From positions 4,734 through 68,733 of the forward strand of contig DATFBM010000037.1 in the NCBI GenBank assembly GCA_035253825.1: 64,000 bases of DNA, read 5' to 3'. Within the stretch, counting starts at the first letter, position 1; each line of letters begins with the position of its first letter. Position numbers and translations under genes: made by a program. Below are positions 43,298 through 51,068 of the stretch, piece by piece. This stretch comes from JACCTH01 sp035253825. Lineage in GTDB: Bacteria; Actinomycetota; Acidimicrobiia; Spongiisociales; ZC4RG35. The notes below the pieces were generated by a model. That model was not told where the DNA came from, did not search any database, and saw nothing but the letters and a program-made list of their open reading frames with translations.

Positions 43298-45517
43298 GTG
43301 TGGCCACAGGACGCCCCCACTAGAGGCTCGGTGGTGGTGCTCGCCGATGCCTCGAGCCAGGTCGAAATGAGCCTGATCGATGAGTGGTTGGCTGCCAATC
43401 GACCGCCGGAGGTCACGACAGAAATAATTCGTCTCGCTCCCTCCCGTCGGCGCAAACCCGGCCAGCGCACCGAAGTCGGTTTCGCCCAGTGGCTGCAAGG
43501 AGATGATTTCCTCCTTCCCCTGCGCGTGGTTTGGTCGCCGGCCGCGAGGTCAGGCGAGCGAAAGGTCTCCTGGTGGGACGTCCTCAAGCTGGGCGATCCT
43601 CGCGACCCTGATGCACTCCGTCAGCGGGTAATCCTGGCCCGCTGGCCGGATCGGGTCACAGTGGTGGCAGGGAAGGGCTCCGAGGTAGGTGCGCTGGGGG
43701 TTGAGCATGAGGGAAGCGAGCTATCCCTGGTCGAGTGGACAACCAGACGGGCCTGGCGAGCGCTTGACATAGCCGAGCGAGCGCTTCGGGGCGACCGCTA
43801 CAAGGTCCCGCGCTTTCTGCACGAGGAGATCACCTCTCAGCCTTCGTTTCGTCGAGAGTCAGTAGAACTCGGAGCTCTTCGCAAGCTCCCGGAAAAGATC
43901 GCTGTCGCCCGGGCGAAGTATTACCTGAAGGAGATCGCGGCCTCACCCAGTGCTTTCTTCATCGACCTCTCGGCCAACGTGATCAGCTGGATCATCCGAC
44001 AGGGATACGGCGAGACGGCATACGACAGAAAGCAAGTGGCTGAGATCAATTCTCTTGGGAGGGAATGGCCGCTGGCATTCCTCCCCTCCCACCGATCGAA
44101 TCTCGATCGATTGGTTCTTCAGTTGGTCAAGTGGGAGAACGACCTCCCCCCCAATCACACGGCCGGCGGCATCAACATGAATTTCTTCCCGGTCGGTCCG
44201 TGGGTACGGCGCACCGGGGTCTTCTTCATCCGGCGCAGCTTCCGCGACAACGAACTGTACAAGTTCGTCCTCCGCACGTACCTCGACTATCTGATCGAGC
44301 ACCGCTTTCCGCTCGAGTGGTACATGGAGGGAGGGCGTTCGAGGACCGGCAAGCTATTGCCGCCTCGCTATGGGCTCTTGGCCTATGTAGTCGATTCCTG
44401 GCGCCGCGGGAAGAGCGAGGACCTGATGCTGGTCCCGGTGTCCATTGTCTATGACCAAATCCAGGATCTGAGCTCGTACACCAGCGAAGCCCAAGGCGGC
44501 GCCAAGGAAGCCGAGTCGATGGGCTGGGCGCTGCGGTACGTGCGCTCGCTCCGGCGTCGCTACGGCAACATCCACATTCGATTCTCCGAGCCCATCTCGC
44601 TGGCGAAGGCGATGGCAGGAGCCGAGGTCGAAGAGGGCTCGACCGACCTCGCCAAACTGGCCCTGGAGGTCATGCACCGAATCGGCACCGTGACCCCGAT
44701 CACCCCCGCTTCCGTGCTCGCCATCGCTCTGTTGGCGGCCGGGGGGGAGGCCCGCACAGAGTCTGAGCTTGCTTTTTTCTGTAAGGAACTCGACGTTCTA
44801 ATCGAACAGCTCGGCCTGCCCACCACCGAATCTCTGAGGCTCGAGGAAGAAGCCGAAGTCGGCAAGGTGCTCAGGCTTCTCGCTGAGCATCACAACGTCA
44901 GCGCATACGAAGGTCCAGAACCGGTGTACTACCTCAATCCCCAACAGTCGCTGAGGGCTTCCTATTACCGCAACTTGATCGCCCATCACTTCCTCGGCCG
45001 GGCGGTCTTAGAGCTTGCACTACAGGGCCTGGATCCGAGCAGACAGGTCAATGAAACCGAGCTCTTTTCCCGGATCACCGCCTTGAGGGATTTGCTCAAG
45101 TTCGAATACTTCTTTCCCGAGAGGGAAGCCTTCGCGGATTCGATTACCGCCGACTTGCGCACGAGCGCACCGAGGTGGCAGAGCTCGAAGCCAGCAACTG
45201 TGCTCGCCAAGCTCCATCCTCCGACCGCATCCTGGGTGATCCGCCCGTTCCTGCAGTCGTATCTCGTCGTGGCCGACGAACTGCTCGCTCGCCCGAATGC
45301 GATCGACGACGAAAAGGCCTTCATCAACTCCTGTCTCAAACGCGGCGAGCAATACCGCTTGCAGGGGATCATCGGAGCCGATGGGGTCTCGGCGGTCGTC
45401 TTCAAGCAGGCGATGGCGCTAGCTCACAACCGTGATCTCGTCGAAACTCCGGCGGGAAGGGCCGACTTCGCCGCCGAAGTGCGTTTAGCCCTAGGGGCGG
45501 GTGATCGCTCGCCTTAG
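43298..45517 (+). CDS. plsB: PlsB-type glycerol-3-phosphate acyltransferase
   Basis: Probably acylates glycerol-3-phosphate at sn-1 at the membrane. 739 residues. Acyltransferase motifs: PSHRSNLD (H-x4-D, His265 and Asp270), GVFFIRRSF, the substrate-binding EGGRSRTGKLLPPR (344-357) and LVPVSIVYD. A C-terminal helical domain of about 300 residues follows, as in PlsB. The N-terminal 150 residues are poorly conserved. GTG start at 43298 behind AAGG. The genome also has plsX (11089), the first enzyme of the alternative route. The 3' end overlaps the convergent ABC permease by 27 bp. Confidence 0.9.
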   Translation: MWPQDAPTRGSVVVLADASSQVEMSLIDEWLAANRPPEVTTEIIRLAPSRRRKPGQRTEVGFAQWLQGDDFLLPLRVVWSPAARSGERKVSWWDVLKLGDPRDPDALRQRVILARWPDRVTVVAGKGSEVGALGVEHEGSELSLVEWTTRRAWRALDIAERALRGDRYKVPRFLHEEITSQPSFRRESVELGALRKLPEKIAVARAKYYLKEIAASPSAFFIDLSANVISWIIRQGYGETAYDRKQVAEINSLGREWPLAFLPSHRSNLDRLVLQLVKWENDLPPNHTAGGINMNFFPVGPWVRRTGVFFIRRSFRDNELYKFVLRTYLDYLIEHRFPLEWYMEGGRSRTGKLLPPRYGLLAYVVDSWRRGKSEDLMLVPVSIVYDQIQDLSSYTSEAQGGAKEAESMGWALRYVRSLRRRYGNIHIRFSEPISLAKAMAGAEVEEGSTDLAKLALEVMHRIGTVTPITPASVLAIALLAAGGEARTESELAFFCKELDVLIEQLGLPTTESLRLEEEAEVGKVLRLLAEHHNVSAYEGPEPVYYLNPQQSLRASYYRNLIAHHFLGRAVLELALQGLDPSRQVNETELFSRITALRDLLKFEYFFPEREAFADSITADLRTSAPRWQSSKPATVLAKLHPPTASWVIRPFLQSYLVVADELLARPNAIDDEKAFINSCLKRGEQYRLQGIIGADGVSAVVFKQAMALAHNRDLVETPAGRADFAAEVRLALGAGDRSP

Positions 45518-46651
45518 TCGCCACGAGGCGACAAGAAGGAGCACCAGGGCGTAGGCGGCGAGAGCCCCCAGCTCCAAGCCGATGTCTCTGATTCCGCCGT
45601 CGGCGCGGATCTTGGCAAACGCATCGAGCGCCCAGGCATGCGGTGTCAGATGAGCGATCCGTTGCAGGGTCGGCGAGAAAAGTTGAATCGGAAGCATGGC
45701 CCCTCCCAGGGCCGCCATGCCGAGGCCGACTATGACGCCCACGCCAGCGGCCTGCTCGGCGTTGCGAAATAGAGTCCCCAGGAGCATCGCCGCTCCTGCT
45801 CCGACGGCAGAGAAGACGATGACGATCACCAGGGCTGAAAGAGGATCCCCCCAGTCGACCCCGAAGATCACGAGTGCTCCGGCCATGATGTAGAGGCCCT
45901 GTACAGCCACGACCAGGAATCGGCCGGTGGCCTCACCCGTGATGATGGTGGGCACCGAGGTGGGCGTGGCGAGCATCCTTCGCGAGAGACCCAGCTCCCG
46001 AGTCTGAATCAGGACGGCGGCGCCCGAGAGGGCGGTGACGAACATGAATAGCACCAGCTGACTGGAGGCGCCGATGTCGAAGCGTCCCAGACTGGCGGGG
46101 AATAAGGCTTCACCAACGGTGCTCACCCGCACTTCGGGTGCGGGCAATTGCGCCTCGACGGTTCGCGCCGTGACCAGCGCCTCCTCGAACGTCGCCAGAT
46201 CCTGGGCGGCTACGAAGCTGGCCGCATTGGCTGCCACCACGCTGCGGGCCACCACCTCGGCCACCACCGGCTGCAAGGCTGATCCCACCCCTCCGGGTCG
46301 AGCGATGAAGCCCACCTCGCTCGTCTCACCTGCCGCCACCCTTTGGTCGAAGTCTGCTGGCAGCGAAATGGCGGCACTAAGCGAACCTCGTTCGACGCCT
46401 TCCTTCAAAGACGCCTCGTCATTCAGCGCCACAACCTCGACACCATCGGCCGATTCGAGGTTTTCGAGGATCTCGGCGCCCACCGTGCCGGGAAAGGGCG
46501 CCAGCACCCCAAGGCGGGGGGCGAAGCTTCCTCCGAATTGGAGACCGATGAGGAGAATCAGTGCCAGGGGAAAGACGAATACGAAGAAGATCGCCGAACG
46601 ATCTCGAAAGAGGCGCACGATGTTGTTTCGGGCAATAGCGAGCACCTTCAC
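45491..46651 (-). CDS. ABC-2 type exporter permease (second)
   Basis: 386 residues from GTG 46651, overlapping the preceding stop as GTGA. One transmembrane helix near residue 25, a large external domain (about 45-190), then five C-terminal helices; this is the ABC-2/YhaP-DrrB-like layout. The sequence LGLSRRMLATPTSVPTIITGE is the cytoplasmic coupling loop. It works with the next permease and ATPase. Substrate unknown; drug, lipid or natural-product export are candidates. Confidence 0.88.
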   Translation of the reverse strand: MKVLAIARNNIVRLFRDRSAIFFVFVFPLALILLIGLQFGGSFAPRLGVLAPFPGTVGAEILENLESADGVEVVALNDEASLKEGVERGSLSAAISLPADFDQRVAAGETSEVGFIARPGGVGSALQPVVAEVVARSVVAANAASFVAAQDLATFEEALVTARTVEAQLPAPEVRVSTVGEALFPASLGRFDIGASSQLVLFMFVTALSGAAVLIQTRELGLSRRMLATPTSVPTIITGEATGRFLVVAVQGLYIMAGALVIFGVDWGDPLSALVIVIVFSAVGAGAAMLLGTLFRNAEQAAGVGVIVGLGMAALGGAMLPIQLFSPTLQRIAHLTPHAWALDAFAKIRADGGIRDIGLELGALAAYALVLLLVASWRLRRAITRP

Positions 46652-47811
46652 ACAGAAACCTGCCTTCGGGTGAGAACGGCCGCCATCGCAGACGTCACCC
46701 CGGCGATCACCAGCAGCCACGCCACCGCCCCGAACGCTTCCGAGGCGGGCTGACCGCCGGCCAGGTTGGCCAGACCCCGGCTGAACCAGTAATGGGGAGT
46801 GAGGGCGGTGATCTGAGCCAGGATGCCTCCGTCCTGACCGATCGGAAAGAAGGCGCCTCCGAGCAGGCCGAGGACAGTGGCGACGATGCCCTGAATGTTT
46901 CCGGCTTGCTCTGGCGTCTTGGCCATGCCGGTTGTCACTGCCGAGATACCGACCGCCGCCAGCACACCGCCGATGACCAGTAGAGCGACTCCGAGGGGAT
47001 TGCCCCAGTTGGCATCCATGAGCACGATCCCGGCCACGATCAACACCAGCAATGAGAACACCCCGAGGACGATCGAGACGATCGATTTGGCGGCCAGTAC
47101 CGAGGCGGGACGGGTCGGGGTGGCGAGGATTCGCTGCAGAGTTCCGTCCCGTCTCTCTTCCAACAAGCTCAGGAGCCCGGTCTGGGCCGTGAAGAGAAGG
47201 AAGAACATTGCCATCCCGGCAACAGTCGAGGTATTGGTATCCAGTTGGCGGACGTCGGCGTCGATCTCACCGAGGGAGATCAGTGAGCGATCGGTGGCCT
47301 CGATCGCCGCCGGGATGATCTCGGTGGGATTGCCGCCGGCGCTGATGGCGGAGGCGATCGCAACCTGAGTGGTCCGAAGCGAGTTGGCATAGTTGCGAGC
47401 GATTCCGGCTGCGATCTGGGTGGAGGTAGAGGCGTCGATCGCTCCCAATACTTCGATCGCCCCGATCTGTCCACTGGCGAGATTGGAGTCGAACTCGTCG
47501 GGAACGACGAAGACCGCCTCGACCTCGCCATCGTCAAGGGCGGCTTCGGCGGCAGCTGGGTCGGCGAAGGTTTTCCATGGTCCGCCCAGCTGGGAGGCGA
47601 TCCGTTCGAGGGTCGAGTTGGTCTGGTCCGCTTCGGACTCGACGATTCCGAGATCGGGAGAGAAGGTTCCCTCGTCGCCGAAAGCCCCGCCAAAAACGGT
47701 GTTGAAGATGAAGGCCAGGGCCAGGGGAGCAATCAACCCGATGATGAACACAGATTTGTCCCGGATCCTCAGCCTCAGGTCTTTGGCGGCGATGTGGATG
47801 ACGTTTCTCAT
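46648..47811 (-). CDS. ABC-2 type exporter permease (first)
   Basis: 387 residues with the same layout as its neighbour: an N-terminal helix (FIIGLIAPLALAFIFNTVFG), an extracytoplasmic domain to about 215, then five helices. The coupling loop is EERRDGTLQRILATPTRPAS. Two non-identical permeases with one ATPase imply a heterodimeric exporter. ATG overlaps the ATPase stop as ATGA. Confidence 0.88.
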   Translation of the reverse strand: MRNVIHIAAKDLRLRIRDKSVFIIGLIAPLALAFIFNTVFGGAFGDEGTFSPDLGIVESEADQTNSTLERIASQLGGPWKTFADPAAAEAALDDGEVEAVFVVPDEFDSNLASGQIGAIEVLGAIDASTSTQIAAGIARNYANSLRTTQVAIASAISAGGNPTEIIPAAIEATDRSLISLGEIDADVRQLDTNTSTVAGMAMFFLLFTAQTGLLSLLEERRDGTLQRILATPTRPASVLAAKSIVSIVLGVFSLLVLIVAGIVLMDANWGNPLGVALLVIGGVLAAVGISAVTTGMAKTPEQAGNIQGIVATVLGLLGGAFFPIGQDGGILAQITALTPHYWFSRGLANLAGGQPASEAFGAVAWLLVIAGVTSAMAAVLTRRQVSV

Positions 47812-48749
47812 ACGTCTCGAAGCGCTTTGCCGGTGAGATGGAGAAACACGGCCTCGAGATCGGGTTGTTCGATCTCGACGCCGGAGACGACCATGCCGCT
47901 CTGGGCCGCGGTCGCCAGGATCGTCGCCAGATGAGAGCTCGAATCTTCGACCAGGAGGGTCACGCCCGATTCGCTCTCGCCCGCTTCCGCCACCCCCACG
48001 GTCGAAGAGAGTTTTCGCACCACCTCGGCCAAAGGGCCGGTGCCGATGATCGAGACTCGATCTTTCTCCCCCACCATCTCCACCAGCTCCCGCCGGGTCC
48101 CCTCGGCAATGATCTTTCCCTGGTCGATGATTCCGACCCGGTCACAAAGTCGCTCGGCCTCTTCCATGTAGTGGGTGGTGTAGAGCACCGCGATGCCGGC
48201 GGTGGACAGCTCCTCGACGGCTTCGAGGATGGCGTTGCGGGACTGGGGGTCGACCCCCACCGTCGGTTCATCGAGGATGAGCAATTCAGGATTGTGCAGA
48301 AGGCCAATTCCGATATTGAGCCGGCGCTTCATTCCGCCGGAAAACTCCTTGGTCAGGTCTTTCTGGCGCTCAGCGAGGCCGACCACCTCAAGAACTCGAT
48401 CGGCCCGTTGGGCGAGCTCTTCTCCGCCCATCCCATAGAGTCGTCCAAAGAACTCGAGGTTCTCGCGGGCGGTGAGATCGGGGTAAATCGCCAGCTCCTG
48501 GGGTACCAGCCCCATTCGGCGCTTGGGCGTCACGGCTCGCGGGTTGATCAGGTCCCCACCCACTCGCACTTCGCCCTCGTCGGCCTCGAGCAAGCCGGCG
48601 ATCATCGAGATGGTGGTGGTCTTACCGGCCCCGTTCGGACCGAGTAGGCCGTAGGTCTCGCCCTGGTAGATGCTGAAGCCGACGCCGTCGACGGCCAGCA
48701 GATCACCGAAGCTCTTGGCCAGGCCCTTGGCCACCATGACAGCGGTCAT
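47808..48749 (-). CDS. ABC exporter ATP-binding protein (DrrA-like)
   Basis: 313 residues: Walker A GLLGPNGAGKTTTIS, Q-loop LVPQELAIYPDLT, signature EFSGGMKRRLNIGIGL, Walker B LLILDEPTVGVDPQ and H-loop TTHYMEEAERL. The C-terminal 90 residues are the regulatory extension of the DrrA/CcmA group. ATG start with AAGGAG eight bases upstream. A promoter with an overlapping palindrome precedes it. First gene of a three-gene operon. Confidence 0.92.
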   Translation of the reverse strand: MTAVMVAKGLAKSFGDLLAVDGVGFSIYQGETYGLLGPNGAGKTTTISMIAGLLEADEGEVRVGGDLINPRAVTPKRRMGLVPQELAIYPDLTARENLEFFGRLYGMGGEELAQRADRVLEVVGLAERQKDLTKEFSGGMKRRLNIGIGLLHNPELLILDEPTVGVDPQSRNAILEAVEELSTAGIAVLYTTHYMEEAERLCDRVGIIDQGKIIAEGTRRELVEMVGEKDRVSIIGTGPLAEVVRKLSSTVGVAEAGESESGVTLLVEDSSSHLATILATAAQSGMVVSGVEIEQPDLEAVFLHLTGKALRDV

Positions 48750-48776
48750 TTCGATCTCTCCTTCTGTCCGACTCGA

Positions 48777-48808
48777 TTAATGAGTTGCGTCATTGCTGGT
48801 AGCAACTC
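48777..48808 (-). promoter_or_regulatory. Promoter with operator-like palindrome for the ABC exporter operon
   Basis: On the minus strand TTGCTA (48805-48800) and CATTAA (48782-48777) are 17 bp apart. A perfect inverted repeat GAGTTGC/GCAACTC (48782-48788 and 48802-48808, 13-bp spacer) spans the -35 and reaches the -10. This is the layout expected for repression by a TetR- or MarR-like protein; no such regulator gene is adjacent. Confidence 0.55.
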
Positions 48809-48834
48809 CGACGACAACACCAAATGTCTTGCCG

Positions 48835-50151
48835 TCAAGCAGGCGAGCCGCTAACGCTGAGAAGCTGAGTTCTCGTGGGCTCGGCGCAGCAGAACCAAGA
48901 CTCGGTGAGGTGGGGCCGGCCTCGATCGGTGATGGCAGGCATCGGCTCGGAGAACACGAACTCCCACATGCGGGCGAGGGTCTGGAGAGCGGGCTGTCCC
49001 GCCCCCGACTCTGCAATCGTGGCCAGGGCCCGCTGCTGTGCTTCGACCGCCTCGGAAGCCGACCAGACGTGGGTTAACGAGACCGGGTCGTACTCTCCCA
49101 TCTCAGGACGGTCGGCCAGGAGGCTCCCCCGCGGGACCAAGAGGCGGATGGAAAGCTGGACTGGATCGACGGTATCTGCCAAATCGTGCCGGTGGAGGAA
49201 CCGGAGAATCGAACCCACATCGGAGACCTCGGTCCAAGGCGTGAATGGCAGCCAAGAAGGGCGAAGGTCGATGCCGGCCTCTCCGATGATCCTCACCGCC
49301 TGGTCCATGTCAGCGGCGGTGTGACCTTTGTCGAGGATCCGGAGGACTCCTTCGTTGGTCGTCTCGAATGCCGAAACCACGAACGCCACACCTAGATCTG
49401 CGACCTCGGGCCACACCTTCTCGTGCTCGAGAATGTGTGAGACCTTGACCGTGAGATCAAAGGTGACCGCCGGGAAGTGCTCGTGCGCAGCCCTCAACAA
49501 GTCGAGGGAATAGCGGGGAGCGTTGAGGAAGTCAGGGTCACCGAACGTGATGTGGCGGGCGCCGGCCGCGACTTGGGATTCGATGTCGGAGAGAACGATG
49601 TCGGCGCCGGTCACGCGATAGCGCCCGTCATAGACCGCTGGGATCGGACAATGACGGCATCGATGCCGGCAGCCGTGACTGGCCTCGACGTAGCCCGCCA
49701 ACTTCTGGCTCTCCGCCGTGGCCAAGTGCCCGTAGCGGTCGAGTTTGGGCAACCCGTCCCGGTTCGGGAGCCCGAAGCGATGACGGCCGATGTCAACTTT
49801 GCTCTGGCGACTTCCCCCCGCCCACGCCACCAAGCCGTCCTCGTATTCCCCCACGAGACGGGTGTAGCGGTCGTCAGCCAGACCGGCGTAGAGCCCGTAG
49901 AAGGCAATCGGCTTGCCGGGCCAGACACGCTCCACTTTCTCGGCGGCGGTCGCGGCCAGACGCATGGCGGTGTGCATCGGAACCGAGAACGCAATGGCCT
50001 CGGCCCAGGCGAACCTGGCGTGATCCCATTCCTCAACCGCCAGGTCATGAGTCCTGACCTCATGCCCTGCCTTCAAAAGGCGAGAGGCAGGCGAAGCCAA
50101 ATGCAGGGGTTGGTGGCCCAACTCATAAGTGGACACGAGGAGAGTCCGCAC
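48835..50151 (-). CDS. CCAEP-tail radical SAM protein
   Basis: 438 residues. An N-terminal B12-binding-like region (LLVSTYELGHQPLHLASPA) is followed by the radical SAM cluster HGCRHRCRHCPIP, C-x3-C-x2-C at 161, 165 and 168. The TIM-barrel part has ITFGDPDFLNAP. The C-terminus WFCCAEP (419-425) is the mark of the CUAEP/CCAEP-tail family, in which some members use selenocysteine; here both codons are TGC, so this is the Cys-Cys form. GTG start. It is divergent from a hydrolase gene with 20 bp between starts. Reaction unknown. Confidence 0.85.
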   Translation of the reverse strand: MRTLLVSTYELGHQPLHLASPASRLLKAGHEVRTHDLAVEEWDHARFAWAEAIAFSVPMHTAMRLAATAAEKVERVWPGKPIAFYGLYAGLADDRYTRLVGEYEDGLVAWAGGSRQSKVDIGRHRFGLPNRDGLPKLDRYGHLATAESQKLAGYVEASHGCRHRCRHCPIPAVYDGRYRVTGADIVLSDIESQVAAGARHITFGDPDFLNAPRYSLDLLRAAHEHFPAVTFDLTVKVSHILEHEKVWPEVADLGVAFVVSAFETTNEGVLRILDKGHTAADMDQAVRIIGEAGIDLRPSWLPFTPWTEVSDVGSILRFLHRHDLADTVDPVQLSIRLLVPRGSLLADRPEMGEYDPVSLTHVWSASEAVEAQQRALATIAESGAGQPALQTLARMWEFVFSEPMPAITDRGRPHLTESWFCCAEPTRTQLLSVSGSPA

Positions 50152-50171
50152 CAGGCGAGGCTACCGTCGGA

Positions 50172-51068
50172 GTGGTGGAAGGCAGATTTGTCACCATCCC
50201 GAGCGGGCCGCTACTGGTACGCGACTTCGGGGGCGAGGGCCCGCCGATCGTTGCCGTCCACGGCCTTGGCGGGTCCGTTCTCAATTGGGTTCCGGCCGCC
50301 CGCTATCTCAAGACGCTTGGACACTTCTACGCATTCGACCTGCCCGGCTTCGGCTACACCCCACCCCACGGGTCGTACTCGATCGCCAATCACAAGAAAG
50401 TCACCGCTCAATTTCTCGAGACCCTGGGGGAAGAAGCGTTGCTAATCGGCAACTCGATGGGTGGCTTGATCGCACTCTTGCTGGCGGCCGAACGCAGCGA
50501 CCTGCTCGCGGGCCTCGTCCTCCTGGCACCAGCTTCTCCTCCCCGGCTCGACGACCCTCGAATCGACCGGGCAGTGGCCAAGCGCCTCCTCCTGCAGGGG
50601 GTCCCGCTCGTAGGAGAAGCAGTGGTCAATCGGTACTGGAGGGCAACCAGCAGCGCCCAACAAATTCGGGACACACTGTCCATCGTTTGTCACCACCCCG
50701 AAACCATCCCGACCGAAGTTTGGCCAGAAGCCCTGGCCCTCGCCGAGGCCCGGCGGCGGCAACCGTGGGCGATCGAAGCCCTGGTCCGATCAGGGCGATC
50801 GACTGCCGCCGTCCTGGCCCGAAAGCGTGAATTCGATCAAGCCGTTAGGCAGGTGCAGTCGCCGACCATGGTCATCCAGGGAGCCCATGATCGAGTCGTG
50901 GCCGGTTCCGGTCCGGAGCGGATCGCTGGCCTTCGCCCCGATTGGACCCATGTAGTGATGCCAGATGCCGGGCACTGCCCTCAACTCGAAGCACCATCTC
51001 ATTTCGTCGAGTTGGTCGAGAGCTGGTGGAGGTCGCAAAACCGGAGGCGAGTAACCTCGTCGGCATGA
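50172..51068 (+). CDS. Alpha/beta-hydrolase
   Basis: 298 residues. Oxyanion segment VAVHGLGGSVLNW, nucleophile elbow IGNSMGGLIAL, acid in IQGAHDRVV and catalytic His in PDAGHCPQLEAP. The Asn before the nucleophile Ser (GNSMGG) is common in C-C hydrolase/epoxide-type members. Substrate not predictable. GTG start at 50172, with a second GTG at the next codon. Its stop overlaps aceE as ATGA, so the two are co-translated. Confidence 0.88.
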   Translation: MVEGRFVTIPSGPLLVRDFGGEGPPIVAVHGLGGSVLNWVPAARYLKTLGHFYAFDLPGFGYTPPHGSYSIANHKKVTAQFLETLGEEALLIGNSMGGLIALLLAAERSDLLAGLVLLAPASPPRLDDPRIDRAVAKRLLLQGVPLVGEAVVNRYWRATSSAQQIRDTLSIVCHHPETIPTEVWPEALALAEARRRQPWAIEALVRSGRSTAAVLARKREFDQAVRQVQSPTMVIQGAHDRVVAGSGPERIAGLRPDWTHVVMPDAGHCPQLEAPSHFVELVESWWRSQNRRRVTSSA

